Made by a program: the position numbers and the translations under genes. The notes under the pieces are model-generated. The model saw only the letters and a list, made by a program, of their open reading frames with translations, did no database searches and was not told the origin of the DNA. Positions 13,421 through 24,145 of a DNA stretch of 64,000 nt are shown here, piece after piece. The DNA comes from Platycnemis pennipes. Its lineage: Eukaryota > Arthropoda > Insecta > Odonata > Platycnemididae. The stretch spans positions 126,217,624 through 126,281,623 of the forward strand of contig OW121851.1 of NCBI GenBank assembly GCA_933228895.1, written 5' to 3'. Every line of letters begins with the position of its first letter. The stretch's first letter is position 1.

Positions 13421-13919
13421 GTTCAGTATTTCTCAAAATGCATTAATTTATGATTAACATGGTATACAAAGGTGCTATTAACATGAGTCATTGATGCTAA
13501 GACAATAATTCATATTAACTACTCTACATTTTACCTATTACCTCTTCGGTTACTATGTGGCCTGTTATGTTCGCCTATAATTGGCGGTAACAATGGAAAT
13601 TTAAAAAAAAAACCCATAAGTACAAATATTTTATTTTGAAATTTAATCCTGCATTGAATGTGTAGCTATGTTTTGTTGGTGATTTATTTAAATAACACTA
13701 AAGATACTTTTAAAGATTCTTCAACTGTTATGGTTAAATCGCACCGTCTAGCATAAATTAATAGGTTTTCTAATCATTAGGCAAACTTGACATTCCTGGG
13801 CCTTGGCGGCCTTGGGTTTGCATGCTCGGCACTTTATTCAAGCCATCTGTAAATGTGTCATGATTTTTACTAATTTAATTTAATTTGCTGTGTACGTGAA
13901 TGTGCATCCTCCTCAATCT

Positions 13920-14000
13920 CCATGCCTGCCTGGTGTAGTGGTGTCCCCTGCCACTTACCTTTACCGTGGCTAATGGACTTACATATGTATGCACATGCGT
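13920..14000 (+). mobile_element. L2/CR1-like LINE 3' terminal unit
   Basis: TCCCCTGCCACTTACCTTTA, CCGTGGCTAATGGACTTACA and TATGTATGCAC correspond position by position to the LINE terminal unit, considerably diverged. Confidence 0.6.
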
Positions 14001-14052
14001 GTATGTATCTAGTACTCTCCCGTCTTGATAGGTTTTGAAAAAGTTGTTGAGT

Positions 14053-14130
14053 GACACAAGGTTTGGTGAAACTCAACCCCTGCCACACTCCCTTGAGGTG
14101 ACTTGCAAAGCAGCCAGTAGATGTAGTTGT
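14053..14130 (+). mobile_element. L2/CR1-like LINE 3' terminal unit
   Basis: CAAGGTTTGGTGAAACTCAA then CCCCTGCCACACTCCCTTGA and GTAGATGTAGTTGTGATG. Confidence 0.7.
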
Positions 14131-14654
14131 GATGCAAAAAGCATGTGAACTGTACATATTTACTCCCAGCTATCGATAGTAATAAATTGGAAAGGTCTTC
14201 ATTTATAGGCAGGAGGCCTAACTAGGTAGAACTATTTCCTTCTGAAATAACGAAAACTGACGTAGTCTTACCAGTTATCATTTATTTTTCACTACCTTGG
14301 TTTCCTTGTTTTACAGCATAGCGAAACCTTTTAAACATGTAAAGACCGTGGTAAAAACTAAGAAACTTTTCGCTATTGCAAGAGTGGTGGTGAGCTCATT
14401 ATATATTCGCTAATTTCATAATATTAGCTTAAAATTGGTAACACCAATATGGTGTGTGAGTTGTAATTTACACAGAAAGGACTAAACTTTTTTTAGAATT
14501 CAAGAAAGTGTGCGTAATGCTTTATGAGTTGAAAGCTCGATATATTTTCTGAGTTCACGTGAGGAATAGATTATGTTTCGCCCAGTAACCTAGGAGTACA
14601 GTATTTCGCTGATTGTGCCTCAATTCACAAAATAATTCTTTCTTCCACAATTAT

Positions 14655-14990
14655 TAATTTAATGGATGGACAAGAAGTTACAAGCATAGTGGGAGAAGAG
14701 ATAAACATGGTAGAAAGTCTGAAAAGACTTGGAAGCCTCATCGGCTACATCTTGAGACACAATGATCATTACACTAAAATCCACCTTGCAAGCCATCGCA
14801 AGGGTGTGTGGCAGGGGATGAGCCAACATTTAGCAAGTCAAGGAAACAAACCTGTTTAGCAGAGTAAGTGCTGAAAGGTGTGAATGGGAGAATGAGATTA
14901 GAATTAGGCTAAGACATAGTGCTGGTAGTTACAAAACTCGATTAGGGAGGTGCCTGAAACCAATATGAAGATTGTTGACCGTCTATGGAG
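14655..14990 (+). mobile_element. Old RTE 3'-end fragment with nested LINE tail
   Basis: The sequence reads LKRLGSLIGYILRHNDH, matching the RTE C-terminal GHILRHDG block. It is interrupted at about 14790-14830 by an antisense copy of the GTAGAT-type LINE 3' end, and ends ...CCAATATGAAGATTGTTGAC, matching the RTE 3' end. Confidence 0.65.
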
Positions 14991-16107
14991 ATTCAAACGC
15001 GTGGAGATTCGTTGTGGTCTACTGATACCGACCGACTAGTTCTTGAGACTAGATTTTCGGACCAATGTTTTGTTATTTCTCAATGTTCATTCTCCGTCAT
15101 CATGTTTAAAAAATAACTTTCATTTTGAGCATTTCGTGAAGGTAATGGTTCAGGAAAGGTGGCCACCCTGATTCGTGGACCTCCCTCATTCCCCGCGGAA
15201 ATAAAAAGAGAAGAAAAAAAATAGTGCCCTCTCGTGTCAAGGAAGAGGGAAGCAGGAGTGCTCGGCAGACGAGAAGGGGTGGCGGGAGAAAAGAGAGGAT
15301 GGGGGTGGGTGAGTGACAAAGGGGAAGAGGAGTTGGGGAGACAATGGGGGAGGCGAAGGGGAAGGATATGTAGAGAGGGTGGGGGGTGGCAAATGAGGCT
15401 GAAAGGCCTGAAGAGGGAGAGAGGAGGTGCAGCTTTGACGCGCTCTCATGACTCTCCCTGCGAAAAAAAAAATATCAATAACTTCGCAGGCGGTGCTCGG
15501 CGTACGTCCTGGCGGTGGCCGTGAGGGGGAATAATAATACTTGTAATCCTCCCCTCAACCTTATCCCGACTAGCCCTCACGACCCCCTCTCCACGACGTT
15601 TCGCCCGCTCCCCCACCGGCCACCTCGAGGGTTTTTTTTTGGAGGGGGATGAAGATGCAAATGGATCCCTTCGGTGCGTCACCGTCTCTTGGTGCTCTTG
15701 GTGCCACCCCCGGACGCCGCGCAGATTCGAGGGTGGATGCAGTGTCAGCGTCCGAAAAAAAAATACATGCGTGTACGCCGCCATATTGTCCCGTGAAGTA
15801 TCCGCAAACAAAGGCGTCCATCCAGCGCCAGGAATTCATCGAAGGTAATGGGACTACACGTGAGTGGATAGAGCTGCACTATACGATCCTCCATCAGCTG
15901 TTAGCCTGATTTTTAGCCTGTCGCGACGGTAACTCTTACCTACCGCAGACAAACAGTGTCGATAATAAATTCTCTAGGGCACGTCTCTGGTTCAAGCACT
16001 GTGCATTTGTGCTAGGGAATACAAGCTCGATTCCGCCTCCTATTCTTTCTATACTGCGTCAGTTGATCCCTGCTGTTATTTTCGAGGGCAAGATTCACCA
16101 CTATTAT
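14991..16107. other. G/purine-rich and CpG-rich island
   Basis: 15230-15430 is strongly purine-rich on the plus strand with many GGGG runs (G-quadruplex potential). 15480-15850 is CpG-rich. Both strands carry overlapping open frames without domains. Confidence 0.4.
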
Positions 16108-16452
16108 GCGTTCGATGAAGATAAAATGGATCGACCGAATGGCAAATGAAGAAGTCTGAAGAAGAGTGGGAGAACAGAGAAGTCTGCTGAAAACTATAAA
16201 AAGAAGACGGGACAACCTAATCGGCCATATCTTAAGACACGATGGCCTGATGAAGACAATCGTCGAGGGAAAAGTGAACGGGAAGAATGGAAAAGGCAGG
16301 TCTCGTATGAGTTACATAGAACAGGTCGTAAAAGACGTGAAAGAGAGGAACTACGTTAATATGAAGAGGTTGGCCGATAGAAGAATCGAGTGGAGGGCAG
16401 CGTCAAACCAATCCTAGGATTGTTGACCCTTGATGATGATGATGATGATCAA
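16108..16452 (+). mobile_element. RTE 3'-end fragment
   Basis: A 5'-truncated copy of the same RTE family. It reads KWIDRMANEE then, after an in-frame TGA, RSLLKTIKRRRDNLIGHILRH...YIEQVVKDVKERNY...RIEWRAASNQS, and it ends in a (GAT)n tail at 16424-16450. It retains the GAG codon that is TAG in the 36.5-kb copy. Confidence 0.88.
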
Positions 16453-17454
16453 GTATGGTAGCAGTTACCAATCTTGTCCTAGGGATACACGCTTGGATTT
16501 CGGGGTAAGCGAAAGAAAGTTTAGCAGCATAATAGAATAAAAATTTTTTATTAATGTTGTAGAATTACAATTCCAAGAGAGCAAAACGAAAATACAGCAG
16601 AAACGCCTAAGACATAGGAAGTACATAATGCATACATAAGTACATGGACAAGATACACTCTGTAGTTTTACAGTTTTGTTAGGAATCCATATATTTTATT
16701 TTTTTAACCGTTTGATAGACTATTTTTTATATTTCCTGGAACAGAATTCCAAATCCTGCACATTGTGACATGAAATGACTTATTATAGTTTATATTATCT
16801 AAGTTTGGTGGTTTGGTACAAACATAACTACCTATCATTTTTATTGTGCTGCTATAAGTTATTTAGTTAAAAAAATACTCTGGTTCAGAATTTTCAACAA
16901 TTTATAAATAAAAATGTACAAATTATACTCTTTTCGATTTTCAGCTGTCTTATCATAATATGGGGTTGCATGAGTTCCAAGGGGTGCATTAAAAACATAG
17001 CAAATACCTGCATTCTTCAGTATTTGTAGTTTCAGCAATAATTCCTTAGTCAAAGCTCAAAGCGGCTGCTCAAAGCGGCGGAAGTAACAGTAAGCACATT
17101 CGCTCGTCTGAAACTTTACGTCCATTATGGGCTAACACCGGCCATGCATTATAGAAGCGTGAGCGGTCATATTGTCAGTGACTGCTCTAAGGATACAACT
17201 GTATATTAACACAGCAGCCGCATAAGTTACAAGCGTGGCTCATGAGGCCATTAGAAGTGCGTGCTACGGAAATAGACTGCCGAAGGGTACGGTAGTGAAA
17301 AAAAATGTTGGTTCACCTATGGCTTCAAACAACACCATTGAATAGCTTGATGGCTTAATGTATTGAAAAGGTTTTCAAAAAGGTAAAAGTTTCCTGGTTA
17401 AAATAGACTTTTTTCTTGACTGTGAGGGCTTGAATGGGAAAACTTTGAGATTAA
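16453..17454. other. AT-rich spacer
   Basis: Nothing recognised. Confidence 0.45.
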
Positions 17455-17730
17455 AAGGTTGTTTTCAACCTTTGTAAAGTTACTTGAATTTAAATCTCGC
17501 GGATTTGAATCTGAAACTGTTATTATTATCAGTTTTCTACTGAGGAACATTAGTGTAAATGAAAGTTCAATTGCTCCCACGACCACTACATTTCAGTTGA
17601 TGATCCTCTTCAGTCCCTCATACTTCCTACCTCCCATCACTCAATCCATGCTACCAGTTCTCCTCTTTTCTCTATCCCGAATACCCAGCATTCTTCCCTC
17701 CATCGTGTCCTTCAAAACACCCTCGCCGTT
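17455..17730 (-). repeat. Dispersed repeat, copy 2 (RTE-like 3' end?)
   Basis: Shares TTATCAGTTTTCTACTGA, CTCCCACGACCACTACATTT and CTTCAGTCCCTCATACTTCC with 6.25-6.35 kb and extends further upstream (minus-strand sense), directly next to a LINE terminal unit. Confidence 0.5.
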
Positions 17731-17736
17731 ATTCAT

Positions 17737-17812
17737 CTACATCCAAATAATACCCTGAAAGTGGCATCAAGGTGTGTGGCAGGGGGTAAACGCACACCAA
17801 ACATGCGTTATA
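17737..17812 (-). mobile_element. L2/CR1-like LINE 3' terminal unit
   Basis: On the minus strand: GCATGTTTGGTGTGCGTTTA, CCCCCTGCCACACACCTTGA, GGGTATTATTTGGATGTAGA. Confidence 0.78.
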
Positions 17813-17854
17813 TCATTTAATCACTCAGTGATTCAACCCTAAGTTTGGTCTTTG

Positions 17855-18096
17855 ATAGGTGAAGGTAGAGCTCACCCCGTAATAAACCAATGGCGTGTGA
17901 AATTCACACATTCGGGGTAGGGGGGCCTGTTCCTTTCCCTGGGTCACCTGCGATTTTCTACGATGTCACTCAGAAATTCGAATCGCGAGGATTTTTAGGT
18001 GGAGGTGTCCAGAAAGGCTCTTGCCCGGGATTTGAACCCGGGACCCAGCGGTCAGTAGCTCAGCGCTCTACCCACTAGGCCACCACGACCACCTAT
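17855..18096 (-). repeat. tRNA-derived SINE, family 2
   Basis: On the minus strand a good tRNA-like head: GTGGCCTAGTGGGTAGAGCG (A box) and CCCGGGTTCAAATCCCGGGC (B box in a perfect T-stem), followed by a 150-base unrelated body with CCTCGCGATTCGAATTTCTG and CCCCGAATGTGTGAATTTCA. It is the youngest-looking tRNA head of the window, but a 3' acceptor strand is missing. Confidence 0.78.
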
Positions 18097-18779
18097 GCGT
18101 TATATATCTTGCATAAAAAAAAGATTATTAAAAATATACTATTATAAATTTCACAATTTAAAAAAGATATAAATAGCAAAGTAAACATGCAATACGATGC
18201 TGTTAGTAGGGTTAGTAAAAGTTCTTATACCAACATGCAGTTATAGTAGCTATCCATTCATACACTCGTATTTATGCTATGGAATATATTTACAGCTATT
18301 CATATCTCTAATTGGACGAGGACAGAAAGCGCCATCTGAACGCAGTCTATTACGAACGCCATATAATCTTTCTGCCTTATCCCAGTTTATTAATCAACTT
18401 CCCTTTCTCACTTACCTTGCCTTGCACTTTCCCGTATGCCTCCCTTTCCTCCCACCCTATCTTCTCCTTACCAACATCTGAAAGTTCATTTTTACCTCAT
18501 TTCCCTTAAATCACGCTCCTTATTAAATTTTTGTCCGGTTTTATCTTCTCTTCTCAACTCAACGACCCTGTCACACAGTGGTGCAGCGTCAATAGAAGCA
18601 CTGGAAGCACTGCTTCCCTTGATATTTAACGTGAAGTAAACCCGTAGTTTTCTACTATTCAGCTGATTCTAAGATGGATGAGTTGTGATGAAGTCGAAAT
18701 TAAAAAAATGGAATCGGTTCAATAGGAAATCTTAAAGGAAGAATAGATATTGCGGCGTATAGCAGTGAAACAATGGACC

Positions 18780-18880
18780 GCTTACAGTTTCACTTCGCTC
18801 TCTAGACACTTCTGAGTGGACCGATAGTAGCTGGGCACTTTTACGCGTCCCTAAAATAGTTCCTACAGTAATAATATTAT
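18780..18880 (+). repeat. Short dispersed repeat flanking RTE copy, left
   Basis: GAGTGGACCGATAGTAGCTG then CCCTAAAATAGTTCC recurs, with changes, at 20250-20315 on the other side of the RTE copy. Confidence 0.5.
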
Positions 18881-19692
18881 GAATTAGAAAGGTAACTAAT
18901 TCGTCTTAAACCATAATAATGAATCAAACAGAAGAATAGAACGAAAAGCAGAGAAGTACCTGGATGAATATCAATTCGGATTTAGGAAAAGTAAGGGTAC
19001 AAGAGAAGCAATATTGGCCCTTAGACAGCTCATAGAGAAGAGAATGGGGAATAACAAGCCAACGATCATTGCATTTCTGGATTTAGCGAAGGCTTTTGAC
19101 AACGTGGATTGGGATTCAATGCTTGGAATTCTGTACGGAATTGGAGTGTCCTACAATGACCGAAGAATTACACACAGTCTGTACAAAAACCAAGTAGCTG
19201 TGATTAAATCTGGACCCAGCTGTGAAGAGGCAAGAATAAGGAAAGAGGTTAGACAAGGCTGTGTACTGTCTCCCGTAATTTTTAATGTTTACATCGAGAG
19301 AGCCGTCAATGAAATCAGAGAAAAGTCATCTGGAGTGACTATCCATGGATAAAAAATAAGTATGCTGGGATTCGCTGATGATATAGTACTCATAGCAGAG
19401 ACAGAGAGGGGTCTGAACAAGATTCTAGTAACCATGGAAAGGACAATGGCCAGGTATCAGCTGAAGATAAATAAGGAGAAGACTAAGATATTGGTGTGCA
19501 GCAAGAAAGAAGAGGCCAAAACCAATGTCAAACTAGGAAAACAAAAACTTGAAGAGGTGAAAGAGTTCCGTCATCTAGGAAGCCGAGTAACCAACGATGG
19601 ACGAAGCAAGTAAGAAATAGTTAGTAGAATAGCCCAGGCAAAGAGGGCGTTCTATCAAAAGAAGAATCTACTTACAGCTGGAAATACAAGCG

Positions 19693-19887
19693 AAAGAAAA
19701 ATACTGGCAACTTTCCACAAGAATAAGGTTTTAACTCGACCGGTTTCGGTGTACAACACCATCATCAGGTGTGATGGTGTTGTACACCGAAACCGGTCGA
19801 GTAAAATCCTTATTCTTGTGGAAAATTGCCAGTCTTTTTCTTAACTATGATATTCCACCAAATCAAGCCTAAAACAACTACCTTTAT
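19693..19887. mobile_element. Palindromic Penelope-like insertion with target duplication
   Basis: Two arms of about 71 bases, roughly 93% matched, face each other around the short loop near 19769. The 14-base TGGAAATACAAGCG stands on both sides (19679-19692 and 19888-19901), while the related RTE copy at 37.44 kb has that sequence once. So this is an insertion with target-site duplication into the RTE copy. The arms carry CTCGACCGGTTTCGGTGTAC, the reverse complement of a hammerhead core. Confidence 0.8.
19738..19768 (-). ncRNA. Hammerhead-ribozyme-like core (in palindromic insertion)
   Basis: On the minus strand: CTGATGA, one base, a stem GGTGT-TGT-ACACC, GAAA, then CCGGTC with a GTC cleavage triplet. 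All core positions of a type I hammerhead are present. The stem III strand ACCGGT is self-complementary with no loop, as in the minimal hammerheads of Penelope-like elements. Stem I partners are not evident here because of the fold-back rearrangement. Confidence 0.65.
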
Positions 19888-20225
19888 TGGAAATACAAGC
19901 GTAGAAGTAGCAGTTTATCAGAACATACATCTGGAGCATGTTTCTTTACGGCAGTGAGGCATGGACGATGACAGCAGCGGAGAAGAAAAGGGTGGAAGCA
20001 TTCGAAATGTGCTACAGTACTTTCGTGTACAGTACAGTAATTGTGTACAGTATGTAGTAAAGTAAAATATGTGAACAGTAATTCGAAGGTGCTACAGGAG
20101 AATGCTGAAGATTAATGGATAGACCGAGTAAGTAACGAGGAAGTCCTAAGAAGAGTAGGAGAAAAGAGAAGTCTGCTGAAAACTCTAAAAAGAAGAAGGA
20201 ACAACTTAATCGGCCATATCTTAAT

Positions 20226-20320
20226 TCTCCTCTAATGGGGTTAAGATATCTTTGAGTGAACCGCTAGTAGCTGTGAGCTTTTATGGGCCCCTAACATAGT
20301 TCTGGCTTTACTGCGGCTCT
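20226..20320 (+). repeat. Short dispersed repeat inside RTE 3' part, right
   Basis: GAGTGAACCGCTAGTAGCTG and CCCCTAACATAGTTC interrupt the RTE 3' end and match 18.8 kb. Confidence 0.5.
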
Positions 20321-20409
20321 GAAAAAGACTTGTGTGAATATGGAGGCAGGTTTGCCGATGGAAAAATCGAGTGTAGAACTGCGTCAGGGCAATCTTAATG
20401 ACTAGTAAT

Positions 20410-21726
20410 GATGATGAAAATGTCTGTTGCGGGAAGTAGTGGTCTTGCGAACGAAGCACGGAGAGTGAGGGTGGGGAGGGTACCCGGCGGAAAGGGGTAG
20501 GATACGATATTTTCCATCGCGGGGGTGGAGAGTGCTCGACTGGTTCGTCCGCTTTTCGGCCATCGGATCGATCCAATGTCCCCATCCTGTATTTTCATTC
20601 GTGTCGGCCGGCACGTGCCTACAGCGAGTGCTGCGCTTAGAGCCATAAACTCCAATCTGTTGAGTAAATACGGCTTCCGTCTGGTGCCCCCGCGGATGCA
20701 AATGGCGGACATCTCCTCCTATTCACCCCGCCTCCCCACCAACTCTTCCCTCCCACACGTCTCGCCACTCTTATCTCTTGAGTCGGACTCTCTCTCCTTA
20801 TGCACGGTGGCAAGGTGTTCCAGCGCACGAAATTCGAATTTTCGGAATATTGTCTTGAGCCTGTGGTCGTGGATTTGTTGAATTCGTCATAGATGTTCCG
20901 TGGATGTCTTTGAATTCTTCATAGTCATCAAAAATGCATTCCTTACATACACGATTAGGTGTAGTTTACTTTATATAGATTTAAATAAGAAAAAATGTAG
21001 ATTGTTATTAGTAAGTTATGTGCTCACATGGATTAAATGAAATTTCCCGAATAGGTATGGAACACGCACGGTGACATTAGTGAATTATTTTGAGTGACTT
21101 GACCAGACTAATGGAGTCTTCTTAAACTCACGAGGGTGCCTAGTTCATTCTTTGCTAATTTTATCTTTTACAAAGAATGCTAAAAGAAACGAACAACACC
21201 ATCTTAAAATTCAGATCAGAAAGCTCCAGTCTCTTCAAAAAAATGAATTATCACATTCACCCTTTGTCACTTATTTCATAAAATATGGGATAAATCTTCG
21301 TTGATTTTCAACCCCTCCCGAACTGACCAATGCCTATGACATTCCATCAAGAAGAATTTTATGCGGGAGAGGAGATTCTCATTATCATCGCAGATGAATC
21401 TTCTTATCCGCAACGAGAAATGGATGATACAGGGTGCGTGCATCCTATCCTCGTGAGAGAACATATTTGCACCCACCTCGTAATTGCTCTGAAGATGGTT
21501 TCTTGCAGTGAAGACCTCGCGCATGAGTAGAATGAAAAACAAAGGCTGATTTGCCTGAAGTGAAAGCGAATACATTTAACACGGCAGTAAAACTGGTGAT
21601 AAAATGTCCAACAATATCATTGTGTGCATATCGAGAGAGAAAAATTAGAAAAAAAGAACACTTCCTTACATGACTTGCCACTAACTTAACTTTCCATCCG
21701 TATGCAACAAGACCCGGGATCGAGTT
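20410..21726. other. CpG-rich block then AT-rich spacer
   Basis: 20430-20880 is CpG-rich with unassigned open frames on both strands; the rest is AT-rich. Nothing was recognised. Confidence 0.4.
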
Positions 21727-21918
21727 GGTGTCTTGGCTAAATTACGAGTTAAGTTCTATACCGAGGGTCGAGGTTCGAATCTCTCGAACGTGGCAGTTTT
21801 CATTGGAACTCTGTTCATAACTCAGTTTTGCGTGAAGACCAATTCAAGTTCATTACACCGCCCGTCGGATGGGACCATAAAAATGTACCCCTTATTACCT
21901 TTCGTTAAGCTCAGGCTA
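21727..21918 (+). repeat. SINE family 1, cut by a TIR element
   Basis: Head with CGAGGGTCGAGGTTCGAATC (B box), then CCGCCCGTCGGATGGGACCA and CGTTAAGCTCAGGCTAATG, where the 540-bp TIR element begins. Confidence 0.65.
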
Positions 21919-22458
21919 ATGGGGTCGTTTACCATATTTTTTTATTGCCGAATATGATAGGGTTTGTAAAATAAAAAGACCCGTATTTTTCCGTTTTTTG
22001 ATCCGTCAATTATTTCTCGAGTTATAAGCAGCGAAAAACTTATGTTTCCAACCCTTTTTCTGGAAAGTGGGTGTGGTGCAACCTCTGACGTATATCGACT
22101 TCGTCCAATCACAACCGAGCCCGCGAAGCTACTTCGCCTTATCGCAAAGGGGGGGACACAGCTGGCTCTCCCAATGCGAGCGATTGCGACAGGATCTGTG
22201 CGAAAGCAGACCTTCCGAGAATCCTCCTCCACTCCCTTCCCTTCCCATAAGAGCAGTTAAGGACGGGAGGAAAATGACGTCAATGTTATTACAGCAGCTT
22301 TTTCGGTGGGCGTCACCTTTTGCTTATTTTAATTTTTGATTTATGAGTGAATGATTATGATGAGAAGATTATTTTTTTCACTAAAATTCTTTTTTCGTTT
22401 CCATCTAACAATTTCTTGCAAAAAATTGCGATTTCGGTTCCGAGTAAACGCCCCCATT
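21919..22458. mobile_element. 540-bp TIR element, copy 1
   Basis: Begins AATGGGGTCGTTTACC and ends GAGTAAACGCCCCCATT, an imperfect 16-base inverted repeat. It lacks coding capacity. Shared internal blocks with copies 2 and 3 include GTTTGTAAAATAAAAAGACC, a CCTCTGACGTATATCGACTT block with a CCAATCA box, and a TGACGTCA palindrome (22275-22282). It is inserted in a SINE body. The target duplication is unclear; AT is the largest repeat seen on both sides. Confidence 0.82.
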
Positions 22459-22510
22459 CGGACACCAGTGACCCAAGTCTTGAATCTTTCGTTACTCACC
22501 GAATAAATAT

Positions 22511-22539
22511 TGACGTTTTCGTCACCAACGAAAACGTCA
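22511..22539. repeat. 12-base inverted repeat with CRE half-sites
   Basis: TGACGTTTTCGT and ACGAAAACGTCA face each other over five bases. Confidence 0.75.
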
Positions 22540-23394
22540 TACTTTGTTATCAACGTGGATAAACTAATAACTTTAAATGGATGTCGTTATCATTTAGAAA
22601 AAATTTCATTCGTTATAGCGCGAAAGATTCGAGTCTTGGGCCCCAGGTTTCTTTCCAATCTTTCACCACACCTCCAAATAATTCCTTCCTTCATCCAATT
22701 ACTCACTTGTTGTTAATGGCCCAAATGACCTTACTCGTCGATCACCTCCCATCCCCACGTGGCTGATACTGCTGCAATTACATAGGCGCCCTTTAAGGGT
22801 AGTTCTCCACTCACGCGAATGGCTCTCTCCCTTTGATTTCCGGCGCGTGAACTGCGAATCGCCTTCCCCCGCTGGGCTGGCTCCGCCGGCAAATTAATAA
22901 TCGGAATCCGAGAAGGCCGCTGCGTGCATGGAAGCCACGAGTGACCCCTGCCGGCCCTGGGGTTCCGTCAGGGGTGGCAGGGCCGTTGAAGGCCCTGGAG
23001 TTCCGTCAGGGGGGCAGGGCCGTTGACGGAAGGGAGGAGAAAAACCATTCACCCCCCATATGGGGTGGTGTGATTGTCCGTTCATGCGCGCGCAGTTCCG
23101 ACCCAGTGGCCAACACATACCCGAAGGGCACTCGCTGCTTTGACCACTCCCGACCTCTCCCACCCTTCCCCACCCCTCTTCACACCCACTAACTCTCCCC
23201 ACGCTTCGCAAAACGGGGGTAGTGTGTGTGTTTGGGGTTGGATTTTCGGTGGAAATACTCTCCTGTTATTCGCATCTGCCGTGCACCTTTCAGAGGCGTG
23301 GGATAAGGTGCTGTAGAATGATGATGGAGATAAAATTCTGAGTTGGCAATGAAAAACAAAGCGTGGATACAAGCTGGGAGATAATTTTCTCGCT
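22540..23394. other. GC-rich spacer
   Basis: 22780-23230 is GC-rich and includes a near-duplicate GGCCCTGG(G/A)GTTCCGTCAGGG at 22957 and 22993. No coding domain was seen. Confidence 0.4.
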
Positions 23395-23472
23395 GATGGT
23401 GCATGCATGGTGGGAAATCACCCCTTGCCTCACACCCTCGTGGTGGCTTTTTTTGCAGCTGTAGATAAAAGG
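23395..23472 (+). mobile_element. L2/CR1-like LINE 3' terminal unit
   Basis: GTGCATGCATGGTGGGAAAT, CACCCCTTGCCTCACACCCT, CGTGGTGGC then GCAGCTGTAGATAAAAGG. Confidence 0.75.
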
Positions 23473-23669
23473 TTTCGTCCCAGAGGCAGGAAAAAGCTCT
23501 CTAAAAGAAGAGAAGTCTAATGAAACCATGAAGCAAAACATTGCAGTCTCAAAGAACATTGGATCAGTTTGGCTTTTCTCGATCAAAGAGTGAGTTCTAC
23601 ATCGTCACTAGGACTTATTCCCAATTTTTTTTGTATGTGCACCGATCCACAGTGGGTGAGAAAAAATAG

Positions 23670-24145
23670 AATTTCATGAAAAGCTCGAAGAAGAGCATGG
23701 CACAACCGTATTGAACACATATTGAGACATATTGCTCTGAAAAAGACAGTCGTTGGGGGAAAATCGAGTGAGGTGAGTAAAGGCCGCTTTACACGATATA
23801 ATTTTCTGTACAATTTCTTGTACCATCTTGTATGAGGAACTGTACCGTGTAAAGCGGCAAATTGTACGAACGCTTGTGCGATTGTCTGAATGACTGAACG
23901 GGAAATAGAACCTGCTCTAATTACATTCAGACAAACATACAATATCGTTCAGTTTATGCAAGCGTTTGTACAAGAAATTGTACAAAAAATTGTATCGTGT
24001 AAAGCGGCCTTAAAAAAAGGAGACCTCAGATGAGATTATGGATCAAGTAATGAATTTCATCGATATGAAGATGTTATCCGATATGAGCATCTAGGAAATC
24101 AAGATACGAGAACTGTATCTATCTAATCATAATACTGATGACCAA
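23670..24145 (+). mobile_element. Old RTE 3'-end fragment split by a MITE
   Basis: RTE-like sequence (RAWHNRIEHILRHIALKKTVV) runs into a TIR element at 23781-24010 and resumes with GGAGACCTCAGATGAGATTA, ending CTGATGACCAATGATGACGA. The interruption dates the MITE as younger than this RTE copy. Confidence 0.7.
23781..24010. mobile_element. PIF/Harbinger-like MITE, 230 bp
   Basis: The terminal inverted repeats start AGGCCGCTTTACACGATA and extend about 43 bases with two or three mismatches. TAA flanks both ends (23778-23780 and 24011-24013), the three-base TWA duplication typical of PIF/Harbinger. No coding frame. It is inserted in an old RTE fragment, giving an internal control for its boundaries. 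Confidence 0.88.

Larger units (their letters stand above)
18936..20400 (+). mobile_element. RTE-type retrotransposon copy, broken and nested
   Basis: This is the same subfamily as the 36.5-37.9 kb copy. It starts within the RT (ERKAEKYLDEYQFGFRKSKG), has a motif A block at 19075-19110 and FADDIVLIAET at about 19371-19405, and an in-frame TAA at 19350. A second TAG follows ...DGRSK at about 19611. A 195-base palindromic insertion sits at 19693-19887 and a short duplication-bounded insert near 20015-20090. The 3' part is interrupted at about 20226-20320 and ends with TGATGATGA at about 20407. Confidence 0.87.

Noticed and set aside
17995..18096. Functional tRNA gene on the minus strand
   Set aside because: A and B boxes are good but no complementary acceptor strand follows and an unrelated SINE body continues.
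20525..20881. 118-codon open frame in CpG-rich block
   Set aside because: Frames are open on both strands simultaneously, as expected from GC content.
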